From positions 1 through 56,085 of the forward strand of contig CANKWX010000017.1 in the NCBI GenBank assembly GCA_947487165.1: a DNA stretch of 56,085 nucleotides, written 5' to 3'. Made by a program: the position numbers and the translations under genes. This DNA is from Burkholderiales bacterium (GTDB taxonomy: Bacteria; Pseudomonadota; Gammaproteobacteria; Burkholderiales; Burkholderiaceae_E). Every line of letters starts with the position of its first letter. Position 1 is the stretch's first letter. Shown here piece after piece: positions 9,767 to 18,674 of this stretch. The notes under the pieces were generated by a model. The model was not told where the DNA came from, ran no database searches, and was given only the letters and a program-made list of their open reading frames with translations.

Positions 9767-9803
9767 GCGGCGATCGTGAGGGTCGCCGCGCAGGACTGCC
9801 TGC
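9767..9803. terminator. Tandem hairpins between convergent chpA and HD-GYP-like gene
   Basis: Two hairpins lie back to back. GCGGCGA at 9767-9773 pairs with TCGCCGC at 9783-9789, and GCAGG at 9790-9794 pairs with CCTGC at 9799-9803. The position, between two converging genes, fits a bidirectional terminator. There is no clear U-tract on either strand, so intrinsic termination is not proven. Confidence 0.4.
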
Positions 9804-9815
9804 GATAACCGTGCG

Positions 9816-10808
9816 CTACAGCGGCCCGGTGGCCGGCCACAAATGTTCGTTGTCGATCGGAAAGCCGAGTTCGGCAGCCGGTATGCAGGTCTCGATGCGC
9901 AGCTTCGATTCGATGCACAGGCGGTTGACCCCGTCGGGCCCGTTGGGTCCGTAGGTGGGGTGCATGACCCTGACCACCGGTGCGCTCGGGTCATAGGTGC
10001 GCCGGCACACCATGCCGACTTCGCCGTTGACCAGTCTGACCGGTGTTCCCGGCGGATAGGGACCGAGCACATCGCTCAAGGCCTTGCCGATCGAGGCATT
10101 GGCCACGCCGCTGGCACGGCCAACGATGAGCTGCAGCGCCTGATCGGGCGGTGCGCCCGGCCGATAGCCGCGTTCAGTGATCATGGCGCACCAGCGATCA
10201 GCCAGCATCAGCGCCTGTGCCGCAGGCCACAGCTGGTCGCCCGAGAGCTTGCGCGGATAGCCGGTGCCGTCGAGATGCTCGTGATGCTGTGTGACCAGTG
10301 CGAGCCACATCCGGTCTTCGAGTCCGGCGCCGCGCAACAGTGCGACGCTGACATTGGGATGATCAAGCACGGATGCGCGCTGCTCGGGCGACAGTGCACC
10401 GGCCTGCCCATAGAGCTGCTCCTGCAGCTCGTGCATGCCAAGGTTCATGGTGAGCGCGGCATTGATTGCTGTGCGTCGTTCGCTGGGCGAGGTGCCCATG
10501 CGCGTGAGCATGAATTCGAGCACGATGGCGGTGGCCAGCGAATGGCGAACGCCGTAGCGCCCGCCGGTCAGGCGCAGGGGCACCGACAGCATGGCATCGG
10601 TCTCGAGCAGGCAAAGTCTTTGCAGCAGGCTCGAGGCGGCCCTGATGTCGTCGAGCGCGATCGGTGAATTCTGGTGACCGTCGGCGATGGTCTGCAGCGA
10701 GACATCGAGCTTGTCGCGCATCGCGCGGATGTGCGCCCACGGTGTGCTCGGGGGAGTTGCCTGAGCCAGTGCGGTCGCGTCCTCGAAGGAAGTGAGTACT
10801 TCAGCCAT
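9816..10808 (-). CDS. HD-GYP domain protein with degenerate HD dyad
   Basis: A 330-residue cytoplasmic protein. Residues about 85-240 match the HD-GYP family, which normally hydrolyses cyclic-di-GMP. Visible are RHSLATA (H89), LDHPNVS (H150), the signature HHEHLDGTGYP (175-185) and LADRW (D204). Where active enzymes have LLHDIG, this protein has LTMNLG, so the HD pair is replaced by M121-N122. It is therefore likely to be inactive or to act as a c-di-GMP-responsive binding protein (inference). A C-terminal extension of about 90 residues (PVRLVNGEVGMV, VMHPTYGPNG) is not assigned. It converges with chpA, and a link to pilus control is plausible but unproven. Confidence 0.85.
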   Translation of the reverse strand: MAEVLTSFEDATALAQATPPSTPWAHIRAMRDKLDVSLQTIADGHQNSPIALDDIRAASSLLQRLCLLETDAMLSVPLRLTGGRYGVRHSLATAIVLEFMLTRMGTSPSERRTAINAALTMNLGMHELQEQLYGQAGALSPEQRASVLDHPNVSVALLRGAGLEDRMWLALVTQHHEHLDGTGYPRKLSGDQLWPAAQALMLADRWCAMITERGYRPGAPPDQALQLIVGRASGVANASIGKALSDVLGPYPPGTPVRLVNGEVGMVCRRTYDPSAPVVRVMHPTYGPNGPDGVNRLCIESKLRIETCIPAAELGFPIDNEHLWPATGPL

Positions 10809-10939
10809 CGGGTGAATCAGACTCGGTCGAGTTCAGACAAGGGAATGGCTGGCCACGAGCGGATCGAGGCAGCCTCTTTGACAGAATCGTCTCGCGCTTG
10901 TGTCCTGATGACCAGCCGCTTTCGGCCAGAGGGTGTCCT

Positions 10940-10957
10940 CTGCCGTCCGGACGGCAG
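10940..10957. other. 18-bp perfect palindrome
   Basis: CTGCCGTCCGGACGGCAG is a perfect inverted repeat with no loop. It lies in the 219-bp gap between the start of the HD-GYP-like gene and the 3' end of the photolyase gene, both on the minus strand. It could be an operator for a dimeric regulator or the stem of a terminator after the photolyase gene. No U-tract follows. Function is not known. Confidence 0.4.
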
Positions 10958-11027
10958 GCCAGCGGGGCTGCTCAGGCCTGCCTGCAACGGTTTTCCGGCT
11001 TACAGACTGAGGATCCCGGTTGTCGGA

Positions 11028-12638
11028 TCAGCGCCCGGCGTCGGTCTTGACAACCGAATAACGCGTCAGCGTGCGCAGCCGGGCCTGCGCATGATCGACC
11101 ACCGGCGCCGGATAGTCCCGGCCGATGACGCAGCCCAGGCGTACCTGGTCGGCAACAGGCACAAGCCACGGCGCATGGACCTGCGTGGCTGACAGGCCGG
11201 CGAGTTGCGGCAGATAGCGGCGGATGAACTGGCCCTGCGGATCGAATTTCTGCGACTGGGTGATCGGATTGAAAATACGGAAATAAGGTTGCGCATCGCA
11301 GCCGCTCGAGGCAGCCCACTGCCAGCCACCGTTGTTGGCTGAGAGGTCATAGTCGTTCAGATGCTGGGCGAACCAGCGCTCGCCGCGCCGCCAGTCGATG
11401 CCCAGGTCCTTGCACAGGAAGGAGGCGGTGACCATGCGCAGGCGATTGTGCATGTAGCCGCTTGAGCGGATCTGCGCAATCGCGGCATCGATCAGCGGAT
11501 AGCCGGTGCGGCCCTCGCACCATGCGGCAAAGAGCGCGTCGCCGGTCTCGCCGCCCTCCCACTCGATGCGCTCATACTCGGCTTTGAACGACTGGTGCTC
11601 GACGCGCGGATGGTGATGCAGGATCTGGAAATAGAAGTCGCGCCAGATCAGCTCCGAGAGCCAGGTGCGCGCGCCCTCGGCGGCGGACTCGTCGGGGCCG
11701 TTGTGAAGCGCGCTTTGCTCGGCGTGCCGAGCTTCGCGCACCAGGCGGCGAATCGGCACCGTGCCAAAGCGCAGATGGACCGACAGATAGGACGGGCCCT
11801 TGATCGCCGGGTAGTCGCGGGCGTCGCGATAACGTCCGATACGCGGCAGGAAATCTTCGAGCAGCGCGCTGGCGGCGCGCTCGCCCGGCGTGATCGCAAG
11901 GCTTTTGAGATCGGTCGGCGCAAAGCCGACCGCGGCAAGGCTCGGCACGCCATTGACCGGGTCTGTGCCGAGTGCGTCGGGGCTGTCAATCCCCTCGGCA
12001 TCGCGAAGCCAGGCAGGCAGCGGCGCGAGGCGGCGGTTTGCCAGTTCGGCCGTGGACTGCTCGGCCATGCCCTGCTCGGTCGTGGCCCGCTGAGTCAGCG
12101 GTGTGGGGCTTGGTCGATCGCTGCTCGCAGGGCTGAGGGCCTCGAGCCTGCGCAGCCAGGCATTGCGATAGGGCGTAAAGACCGAGAAAGGGCGAGCGGC
12201 AGCAGTCAGCACCTCATCGGCCTCGAAGATCACCTGATCCTTGACCAGGTGCAGTTGCCGGCCCTCGGTGCGCAGTTGTTTGTCGATCTGACGGTCGCGC
12301 TCCACCGCTGCCGGTTCGTAGTCTCGTGCGGCAAAGACCGATTGCACGCCGAGTCGTGCAGCCAGTGCGGGAATGGCGTGCTGCGACCGGTCGTGAACCA
12401 CGATCAGGCCGCCGCCCGATTCGCGCAGTTGTGTATCGAGTTCGCGCAGCGAGCCCGCGATAAACTCGACACGACGGTCGGCCTTGCTCGCCAGCGCATC
12501 GAGAATCTCGCGGTCGAAGACGAAGGCGCAGTAAAGGCGCCCGCACGATGCCAGCGCATGGGCGAGCGCGGCATGGTCCTGGAGCCGCAGATCGCGGCGA
12601 AACCAGACGAGAGCGGCAGAGTTGGGGTCGCGGGGCAT
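11028..12638 (-). CDS. phrB: Deoxyribodipyrimidine photolyase
   Basis: A 536-residue class I photolyase/cryptochrome-family protein that uses FADH and light to split cyclobutane pyrimidine dimers. The N-terminal antenna domain starts ALVWFRRDLRLQDHAAL. The C-terminal FAD domain has WASSSGCDAQPYFRIFNP, typical of CPD-I enzymes, followed by QSQKFDPQGQFIRRYLPQL, and SGYMHNRLRMVTASFL. It is longer than the 472-residue E. coli enzyme. The extra residues are mostly a polar insert around 185-235 (TTEQGMAEQSTAELANRR) between the domains. The start at 12638 is 61 bp from the divergent yqgE. Confidence 0.93.
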   Translation of the reverse strand: MPRDPNSAALVWFRRDLRLQDHAALAHALASCGRLYCAFVFDREILDALASKADRRVEFIAGSLRELDTQLRESGGGLIVVHDRSQHAIPALAARLGVQSVFAARDYEPAAVERDRQIDKQLRTEGRQLHLVKDQVIFEADEVLTAAARPFSVFTPYRNAWLRRLEALSPASSDRPSPTPLTQRATTEQGMAEQSTAELANRRLAPLPAWLRDAEGIDSPDALGTDPVNGVPSLAAVGFAPTDLKSLAITPGERAASALLEDFLPRIGRYRDARDYPAIKGPSYLSVHLRFGTVPIRRLVREARHAEQSALHNGPDESAAEGARTWLSELIWRDFYFQILHHHPRVEHQSFKAEYERIEWEGGETGDALFAAWCEGRTGYPLIDAAIAQIRSSGYMHNRLRMVTASFLCKDLGIDWRRGERWFAQHLNDYDLSANNGGWQWAASSGCDAQPYFRIFNPITQSQKFDPQGQFIRRYLPQLAGLSATQVHAPWLVPVADQVRLGCVIGRDYPAPVVDHAQARLRTLTRYSVVKTDAGR

Positions 12639-12664
12639 GGCGGCAGGCCTGGCAAAGCCTGCGA

Positions 12665-12693
12665 TTGTGCGGCCCCCATCCGGCCTTTACAAT
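12665..12693 (+). promoter_or_regulatory. Sigma-70-like promoter of yqgE, predicted leaderless
   Basis: TTGTGC at 12665-12670 and TACAAT at 12688-12693 are separated by exactly 17 bases. The predicted transcription start, about seven bases after the -10 box, falls on the A of the yqgE ATG at 12700. No Shine-Dalgarno sequence precedes that ATG, which agrees with a leaderless message. This is a sequence prediction only. Confidence 0.5.
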
Positions 12694-12699
12694 CGATCG

Positions 12700-13272
12700 A
12701 TGACCGACATCGACGCAGCCACCAATCTGACCAATCATTTTTTGCTTGCCATGCCCGGCATGGCCGACACCAATTTTGGTGGTGCGGTGGTCTTTCTGGC
12801 CGAGCACAGCCCCAAGGGGGCCTTGGGTCTGGTTATCAACCGGCCGATGGAACTCGATCTGAAGTCGCTCTTCGATCGCATCGATCTGAAGCTCGACATT
12901 GCGCCGCTCAGCACGTCCGCAGTGTTTTATGGCGGGCCGGTCCAGACCGATCGCGGTTTCGTTCTGCATCAGCCGCTCGGTGCCTGGAGCTCGACGGTCA
13001 CTGTCCATGACAGTCTGGGCCTCACCTCATCGAAAGACGTGCTCGAAGCGGTGGCGCAGGGCATCGGGCCCGAGCGGCTGATGGTTACGCTCGGCTATGC
13101 CGGATGGGGTCCGGGTCAGCTCGAAGACGAGATCGCCCGCAATGCCTGGCTTACGGTCGAGGCCGACCCCGATGTCATCTTCGCCACGCCGGTCGAAGAC
13201 CGCCTTGCGCGCGCCTATGGTCTGCTGGGCATCAATCCGGCCTTTCTGTCGTCGGCCGCAGGGCATGCCTGA
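12700..13272 (+). CDS. yqgE: YqgE/AlgH family protein (UPF0301)
   Basis: A 190-residue protein of the UPF0301/AlgH family, recognised by LAMPGMADTNFGGAVVFL, GALGLVINRPM and the ending YGLLGINPAFLSSAAG. The biochemical role of the family is not settled; AlgH was first reported as a regulator of alginate production. The ATG at 12700 gives the family's usual length and N-terminus. A longer open frame from 12622 runs into the divergent photolyase start and is rejected. The 3' end overlaps ruvX by eight bases, the typical yqgE-yqgF pairing. Confidence 0.93.
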   Translation: MTDIDAATNLTNHFLLAMPGMADTNFGGAVVFLAEHSPKGALGLVINRPMELDLKSLFDRIDLKLDIAPLSTSAVFYGGPVQTDRGFVLHQPLGAWSSTVTVHDSLGLTSSKDVLEAVAQGIGPERLMVTLGYAGWGPGQLEDEIARNAWLTVEADPDVIFATPVEDRLARAYGLLGINPAFLSSAAGHA

Positions 13273-13759
13273 GCTGCCCCGATCGTCGGCACAGACTCGG
13301 CCCGAGACCCTGCTCGCCTTCGATTTCGGCGTGCGCCACATCGGTGTGGCGCTGGGCAACACCCTGAGCGCTTCGGCACGTCCGCTGACGCTGATCGACA
13401 GCGCGCCCACCGATCAGCGCTTTGCCCGCATCGCCGAGCTGATCCGCACCTGGCAGCCCGACCGGCTGGTAGTGGGGCGCCCGCTCGACGAAGACGGCAG
13501 CCTCACCGAGACCACCCGCCTGGCCGAGCGCTTTGCCAATCAGTTGCGGGGTCGATTCGGCCTGGCGGTCGAGGCGGTGGATGAGCGCTTCTCCAGTCGC
13601 GAGGCGCAGGCTATCATCGCCGCCACCGGGCGCCGCGGTGCGCATAGCGTCCAGCACAAGGGCCATGACGATCCGATGGCCGCCGCGGTGATCCTGGCTC
13701 AATACCTCGACGCGCTGGGTCGCACCCAGTCGTCGCCACCCCCGGTGTCCACCTCATGA
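13265..13759 (+). CDS. ruvX: Putative pre-16S rRNA nuclease RuvX/YqgF
   Basis: A 164-residue RNase H-fold protein that trims the 5' end of pre-16S rRNA. The first metal-binding strand is LLAFDFGVRHIGVALGN. RLVVGRPLDEDGSLT carries the family's second motif, and VDERFSSREAQ with HDDPMAAAVILAQYLD supplies the other acidic residues. The start at 13265 overlaps yqgE, and the stop overlaps the pyrR start in ATGA, so the run is probably translationally coupled. Longer upstream starts lie inside yqgE in another frame and are not supported. Confidence 0.93.
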   Translation: MPELPRSSAQTRPETLLAFDFGVRHIGVALGNTLSASARPLTLIDSAPTDQRFARIAELIRTWQPDRLVVGRPLDEDGSLTETTRLAERFANQLRGRFGLAVEAVDERFSSREAQAIIAATGRRGAHSVQHKGHDDPMAAAVILAQYLDALGRTQSSPPPVSTS

Positions 13760-14325
13760 ACACGTCTGCCCAGGCCCCATCCTTCCCGGCTGATGCCTCC
13801 GCTGCGATCAATTCGCCCGATGCTGAAGCGATCTACGCACTCCTCAAAGCCGCGGTCGCCACCTGGCTTGCCAGCCACACCGACCGCCGTCCGGCGCTGG
13901 TCGGCATTCATACCGGTGGCGCCTGGCTTGCCGAGCGGCTGCATCGCGACCTGTGCCCCGATGCGCCGCTGGGCTTTCTTTCAAGCGCCTTTCACCGCGA
14001 CGATTTCGCGCACCGCGGCCTGCGCACCGGCACCGGCAGCGGCGCCGGCAAGACCCGCATCGAATTCGAGGTTGCGGGCGCCGACATCCTGCTGATCGAC
14101 GACATTCTTTACACCGGACGCACGGTGCGCGCGGCCATCAACGAGCTTTACGACTATGGTCGTCCGCGCAGTGTTGAATTGGCGGTACTGCTCGATCGCG
14201 GCGGGCGCGAGTTGCCGGTGCAGGCCGGGCTGTGCGGTGCCCGCCTCCCCTTGCAGCCCGAGCAGGGTTTCGTGCTCAGCCGGCTGCCCGAGGGCGGATT
14301 CAGCCTGACCGTGGAGCGTGCCTGA
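13756..14325 (+). CDS. pyrR: PyrR-type uracil phosphoribosyltransferase/regulator
   Basis: A 189-residue type I phosphoribosyltransferase with the PRPP loop [17 protein letters not shown] and the PyrR-like stretch [20 protein letters not shown]. In Gram-positive bacteria PyrR is an RNA-binding attenuator. In proteobacteria it often precedes pyrB, where its regulatory role is less clear. The flexible-loop region [13 protein letters not shown] is present. The gene overlaps ruvX and pyrB by four and one bases. I see no obvious PyrR anti-antiterminator stem before pyrB, and there is no intergenic room for one. Confidence 0.92.
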   Translation: MNTSAQAPSFPADASAAINSPDAEAIYALLKAAVATWLASHTDRRPALVGIHTGGAWLAERLHRDLCPDAPLGFLSSAFHRDDFAHRGLRTGTGSGAGKTRIEFEVAGADILLIDDILYTGRTVRAAINELYDYGRPRSVELAVLLDRGGRELPVQAGLCGARLPLQPEQGFVLSRLPEGGFSLTVERA

Positions 14326-15275
14326 TGCGCAATCCCCAGCTCAACGATCATGGTGAGCTGCGCCATCTTCTGAGCATCGAAGGGCTGCCGCGCGACATCA
14401 TCACGCACATCATGGATACCGCTTCCTCGTTTCTCGAGGTCAGCGACCGTGAGGTGAAAAAGGTGCCGCTGCTGCGCGGCAAATCGGTCTTCAATCTGTT
14501 CTTTGAGAACAGCACCCGCACCCGGACCACCTTCGAGATCGCGGCCACGCGCCTGTCGGCCGACGTGGTCAACCTCGATGTGCGCACCTCATCGACCTCC
14601 AAGGGCGAGTCGCTGCTCGACACCATCGACAATCTGGCGGCGATGCATGCCGACATGTTTGTGGTGCGCCATGCGCAAAGCGGCGCGCCCTACATGATCG
14701 CCAGTCACGTCGGCCCCGATATCAATGTGATCAATGCCGGTGACGGGCGTCATGCGCATCCCACGCAGGGGCTGCTCGACATGTACACCATCCGGCACTT
14801 CAAAAAAGATTTTTCCAATCTCACGGTGGCGGTGGTCGGCGACATCCTGCATTCACGGGTCGCGCGAAGCGACATCCATGCGCTCACCACGCTCGGTGTG
14901 CCCGAGGTGCGGGCGATCGGTCCGCTCACGCTGCTGCCGCCGGGGCTTGAGCAGATGGGCGTGCGGGTCTTCACCGACCTGCGCGAAGGGCTGAAGGATG
15001 TCGATGTGATCATGACGCTGCGGCTGCAAAACGAGCGCATGCGCGGTGCGCTGCTGCCGTCGGCGCAGGAGTTCTTCAAGCACTACGGCCTGACTGCCGA
15101 GAAGCTCGCGCTGGCCAAACCGGATGCGATCGTGATGCATCCGGGGCCGATGAATCGCGGTGTCGAGATCGAATCTTCAGTGGCCGACGGCCCGCAATCG
15201 GTCATTCTCAAGCAGGTGACCTTCGGGATTGCGGTGCGCATGGCGGTGATGAGCATTCTGGCGGGTGGCCGATGA
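14325..15275 (+). CDS. pyrB: Aspartate carbamoyltransferase catalytic chain
   Basis: A 316-residue catalytic chain that condenses carbamoyl phosphate and aspartate in pyrimidine synthesis. The carbamoyl-phosphate site [16 protein letters not shown] and the loop containing [14 protein letters not shown] are complete, as are [12 protein letters not shown] and the C-terminal [13 protein letters not shown]. The ATG at 14325 shares a base with the pyrR stop; upstream in-frame residues belong to pyrR in another frame. With the inactive dihydroorotase-like gene next door this resembles the Pseudomonas pyrB-pyrC' pair, in which the two proteins form a dodecamer. No pyrI regulatory chain is seen. Confidence 0.96.
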   Translation: MRNPQLNDHGELRHLLSIEGLPRDIITHIMDTASSFLEVSDREVKKVPLLRGKSVFNLFFENSTRTRTTFEIAATRLSADVVNLDVRTSSTSKGESLLDTIDNLAAMHADMFVVRHAQSGAPYMIASHVGPDINVINAGDGRHAHPTQGLLDMYTIRHFKKDFSNLTVAVVGDILHSRVARSDIHALTTLGVPEVRAIGPLTLLPPGLEQMGVRVFTDLREGLKDVDVIMTLRLQNERMRGALLPSAQEFFKHYGLTAEKLALAKPDAIVMHPGPMNRGVEIESSVADGPQSVILKQVTFGIAVRMAVMSILAGGR

Positions 15276-16543
15276 AGATCACGATCAGCAATGGGCAGCT
15301 TGTCGATGCTGCCAGCGGGCTCGACCGCATCGGCCATCTTCATCTGGATGAAGGGCGAATCGTCGCCCTTGACGCGCCGCCTTCGGGCTTTGTTGCCGAG
15401 CGGGTGATCGATGCCAGTGGGCTGGTGGTCTGCCCGGGTTTGATTGATCTGTCGGCGCGGCTGCGCGAGCCGGGTTTTGAATACAAAGCAACACTCGAGT
15501 CCGAGATGCAGGCCGCACTCGCCGGCGGTGTCACCAGTCTGGTCTGTCCGCCGGATACCGATCCGGTCCTTGATGAGCCGGGTCTGGTCGAGATGCTCAA
15601 GCATCGGGCGCGCAATCTCGATCAGGCGCATCTTTATCCGCTGGGTGCGCTCACTGTCGGTCTGAAGGGCGAAGTGCTGACCGAGATGGCTGAGCTGGCC
15701 GAGGCCGGCTGCGTGGGGTTTTCGCAGGCCAACGAGGCATTGGTTGATACCCAGGTCATGGCGCGTGCGATGCAGTACGCGCGCAGTTTCGGATTCACCG
15801 TCTGGCTGCGACCCCAGGACGCGTTTCTGGCGCGCGGCGGTGTGGCGCACAGCGGGCCGGTCTCGGGGCGGCTGGGCCTGTCGGGCGTGCCGGTCAGTGC
15901 CGAGACGGTGGCCTTGCACACCCTTTTCGAGCTGATTCGCAGCAATGGCTGCCGGGTCCATCTGTGTCGGCTGTCGTCAGCGGCTGGCGTCGAGTTGCTG
16001 CGCGCGGCCAAGCGCGAAGGCCTGCCGGTGACCGCCGATGTGGCGGTCCATCACCTGCATCTGACCGATGTCGATATCGGCTACTTCGATACCTCGTGCC
16101 GGGTCGAGCCGCCGTTTCGCTCGCAGCGCGATCGCGAGGCGCTCGGTGCGGCGCTGGCCGACGGCACGATCGATGCGGTCTGCTCCGATCACACGCCGGT
16201 GGATGACGACGCCAAGCTCTTGCCCTTCGGCGAGGCCGAGCCGGGTGTCACTGGGCTTGAGTTGCTGCTGCCGCTGGCGCTGTCCTGGGCACAGCGTGCC
16301 GGTGTGCCGATGGCCACAGCCATCGCCCGAATGACGACCGACGCCGCCCGCATTGCCGGCTGCGATGGCGGCAGTCTGGCAATCGGCTCGATTGCCGATG
16401 TCTGCCTGTTTGATCCGCAAGCGCACTGGGTAGTGTCGCCCGCGACGCTGCGCAGCCAGGGTCATCACACGCCGTTTGCGCAGCGCGAGCTGCAGGGGCG
16501 GGTGCGCGCGACCCTGGTCGGCGGACGTGTGGCGTTTGGTTGA
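15272..16543 (+). CDS. pyrX: Dihydroorotase-like non-catalytic subunit (PyrC')
   Basis: A 423-residue amidohydrolase-fold protein of the dihydroorotase family. Active enzymes have DxHxHLREPG at the first metal site. Here the sequence is [12 protein letters not shown], so both metal-binding histidines are gone. Some later motifs survive ([12 protein letters not shown]). This matches the pseudo-dihydroorotase PyrC'/PyrX that stabilises aspartate carbamoyltransferase in pseudomonads. A separate active PyrC must then exist elsewhere (inference). It overlaps pyrB by four bases in ATGA. The C-terminal THR-to-GLY stretch [13 protein letters not shown] is normal for the fold. Confidence 0.92.
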   Translation: MKITISNGQLVDAASGLDRIGHLHLDEGRIVALDAPPSGFVAERVIDASGLVVCPGLIDLSARLREPGFEYKATLESEMQAALAGGVTSLVCPPDTDPVLDEPGLVEMLKHRARNLDQAHLYPLGALTVGLKGEVLTEMAELAEAGCVGFSQANEALVDTQVMARAMQYARSFGFTVWLRPQDAFLARGGVAHSGPVSGRLGLSGVPVSAETVALHTLFELIRSNGCRVHLCRLSSAAGVELLRAAKREGLPVTADVAVHHLHLTDVDIGYFDTSCRVEPPFRSQRDREALGAALADGTIDAVCSDHTPVDDDAKLLPFGEAEPGVTGLELLLPLALSWAQRAGVPMATAIARMTTDAARIAGCDGGSLAIGSIADVCLFDPQAHWVVSPATLRSQGHHTPFAQRELQGRVRATLVGGRVAFG

Positions 16544-16547
16544 GGCT

Positions 16548-17360
16548 GTGCGCCGTCTCTATCGCATCCCGGCGCTGATCGCGCTGCTGTTCGGCGGCCT
16601 GGCCACGGTCTTCGGCGTGTTTCCATTGGTGGGCGATGCGCGTCGCGAATGGCTGATCGCCAACTGGTCGCGCCTGATGATGCGGGCCTGCGGCGCGGTG
16701 GTTCGCGAGATGCCGATGCCAGGTGCGCAATCGCTCAGTGACATGCGCGGCCAGCATGGCGAAGGGCGGGGCCGCATGCTGCTGGCCAACCATATCTCGT
16801 GGCTCGATATCTTTGCGATCGACAGCCTCGCGCCGGCGTCCTTTGCGGCCAAGGCCGAGATTGCGGGCTGGCCGCTGGCCGGCACGCTGGTGGCCCGCGC
16901 CGGCACGGTCTTCATCGAACGCGGCAAGCGCCACGCGGTGCATGGCGTGATCCGGCAGATGGGCGAGAAGCTCTCGGCGGGCCTGCGCGCGGCGGTGTTT
17001 CCGGAAGGCACCACCAGCGACGGCAAGCGGCTGCTGCCCTTTCACGGCAATCTGGTGCAGGCCGCGCTGAACACCGGCGCGCCCCTGGTGCCGGTGGGCT
17101 TGCGCTATCTCGACCCCGATGGCGAGGCGAGCCACGCAGTGATGTTCGTGGGCGACACCACCTTCATGGACTCGATCTGGCGCATCACCGGTCATGCGCG
17201 GCTGATCGTCGAGGTACATGTGATGGCGCCGATCCTGCCGGGCGATGGTGTCACGCGTCAGGAGGTGGTGCGGCGGGCGCGCGCGGCGATCGGCGAGCGG
17301 CTAGGGCTCGAGATCGATGATTCGGTGCCGGAGCAACTGGCCAGGGTGAGGGCAGCGTGA
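16548..17360 (+). CDS. plsC: 1-acyl-sn-glycerol-3-phosphate acyltransferase family protein
   Basis: A 270-residue membrane-associated acyltransferase. An N-terminal hydrophobic helix (about 8-28) is followed by the catalytic NHISWLD (H82, D87) and the acceptor-binding FPEGTTSDGKRLLPF (151-165). PlsC-like enzymes acylate lysophosphatidate, but this branch also includes enzymes of ornithine lipid synthesis, so the substrate is open. No ATG is usable. GTG at 16548 is chosen; TTG at 16536, overlapping the pyrC' stop, is an alternative. It ends only four bases from the convergent apaH stop. Confidence 0.88.
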   Translation: MRRLYRIPALIALLFGGLATVFGVFPLVGDARREWLIANWSRLMMRACGAVVREMPMPGAQSLSDMRGQHGEGRGRMLLANHISWLDIFAIDSLAPASFAAKAEIAGWPLAGTLVARAGTVFIERGKRHAVHGVIRQMGEKLSAGLRAAVFPEGTTSDGKRLLPFHGNLVQAALNTGAPLVPVGLRYLDPDGEASHAVMFVGDTTFMDSIWRITGHARLIVEVHVMAPILPGDGVTRQEVVRRARAAIGERLGLEIDDSVPEQLARVRAA

Positions 17361-17364
17361 GGTC

Positions 17365-18207
17365 CTAATGCGCCGACGTATCCCGCTCCCGATGGCACTT
17401 CACCTGGAACAACTCCCGATCGTGCAGGCTCACCGCGGTCAGTGAGCCGCCCCAGACGCAGCCGGTATCCAGGCCGAGCAGATTGGGGCGCATCAGCAGC
17501 CCGAGCGTCGACCAATGTCCGAAGATCACCGTGACGTCTGCGGTTCGCCGGCCCGGCACATCGAACCATGGCGTGAGGCCGGGTGGTGCGTCGTCGGCGC
17601 CTTCTTTTACCTCGAAATCCATGCCGCCCTCGGCGTCGATGAAGCGCATGCGAGTAAGGCCATTGACGATGGTGCGCAGTCGGTCATCGCCCGACAGAGA
17701 ATGGCTCCAGCGGGTGGGCGTGTTGCCGTACATCACCCGCAGGAAGTCGACCCAATGCGGACCGCTCAGCACAGCCTGGACTTCGGCGGCGAGCGCCACC
17801 GTCTCTTCGGGTGACCATTGTGGAAAGACGCCGGCATGGACCATCAGATGGCCGTCTGCCAGATGGGCGAGTGGGCGGGTACGGACCCAGTCGAGCAGCG
17901 CCGTCCGGTCGTCGGCCAGCATGATGTCGTCGAGCGTGTCGCTGCGATGAGTTTTGCGAACGCTGGTGGCCGATGCCAGCAGGTGCAGGTCATGGTTGCC
18001 AAGCACGACGGTGGCGCGATCGCCCAGGGCCCGCAGCCGGCGCAGCGCCGCGAGCGAATGCGGCCCGCGATTGACCAGGTCGCCCGCGAACCACAGCGGG
18101 CGTGAGTTGCCGGGGTCGGCGCGATGCAGCAGCGCCCCGAGACGGGCGTTGCAGCCTTGCAGGTCGCCGATGGCCAGTGGTTGAGGGGTGGTTGTGGATG
18201 ACTTCAT
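17365..18207 (-). CDS. apaH: Symmetrical bis(5'-nucleosyl)-tetraphosphatase
   Basis: A 280-residue metallophosphoesterase that cleaves Ap4A to two ADP and can remove Np4 caps from RNA. The calcineurin-like motifs follow in order: [30 protein letters not shown] and [10 protein letters not shown]. The ApaH-specific [10 protein letters not shown] and the end GHWSTLGL / [14 protein letters not shown] are present too. The ATG at 18207 gives the normal length; an in-frame extension to 18294 overlaps the upstream gtrA-like gene. It sits 13 bases after that gene on the same strand and probably shares its transcript. Confidence 0.94.
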   Translation of the reverse strand: MKSSTTTPQPLAIGDLQGCNARLGALLHRADPGNSRPLWFAGDLVNRGPHSLAALRRLRALGDRATVVLGNHDLHLLASATSVRKTHRSDTLDDIMLADDRTALLDWVRTRPLAHLADGHLMVHAGVFPQWSPEETVALAAEVQAVLSGPHWVDFLRVMYGNTPTRWSHSLSGDDRLRTIVNGLTRMRFIDAEGGMDFEVKEGADDAPPGLTPWFDVPGRRTADVTVIFGHWSTLGLLMRPNLLGLDTGCVWGGSLTAVSLHDRELFQVKCHRERDTSAH

Positions 18208-18220
18208 CGGGCTGTGTGAG

Positions 18221-18637
18221 CTATTTCTGGATGATCGCTCGGGCCGCAATGAAATTGACCACCATCGCCGCGATTGACCCGACCGCCACCGCAATGATCG
18301 CCGATCGGGGGTCAGCTTTCAGCACGCCCTGAAACATTACCGCCGAGACCGCGTAATTCACCGCACCACCCACCATCATCGCGCCCACATACCGCCGCCA
18401 TTCCTGGAGCGAAGCAGGGCGCTGTCCGGCATGCGCGAAGGTGAGCCGGCGATTGATCAGCCAGGTGGCGGTGGCCGCTGCGAGAAAGGAGATCACGCGG
18501 CCGAGGTAAAAACTCATGCCGAGGGCGAGTGTGGTCTGCAGCACGCCGGCATCCACCGCAAAGCCGGCGACGCCCGCCATGCCGAAGCGGATCAGTTGGG
18601 AGAGGCTGGGCATGGGTGGTGGGCCGGTCGTGGGCAT
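18221..18637 (-). CDS. GtrA family membrane protein
   Basis: A 138-residue protein with about four transmembrane helices and the GtrA/DPMS-like pattern: [49 protein letters not shown] and [13 protein letters not shown]. GtrA proteins are thought to flip undecaprenyl-phosphate-linked sugars across the inner membrane for glycosylation of surface polymers. The usual partner GtrB (polyprenyl-phosphate glucosyltransferase) is not in this window. It lies 37 bp downstream of the 4,6-dehydratase gene, so it probably serves the polysaccharide locus. Confidence 0.88.
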   Translation of the reverse strand: MPTTGPPPMPSLSQLIRFGMAGVAGFAVDAGVLQTTLALGMSFYLGRVISFLAAATATWLINRRLTFAHAGQRPASLQEWRRYVGAMMVGGAVNYAVSAVMFQGVLKADPRSAIIAVAVGSIAAMVVNFIAARAIIQK

Positions 18638-18674
18638 GTCGACGGCAGCGCCTCAAAGCCGGCGACCGGCCAGA

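Noticed and set aside
11595-13010. 471-residue plus-strand open frame across the photolyase and yqgE starts
   Set aside because: It runs antisense through photolyase and then out of frame through yqgE, both well supported.
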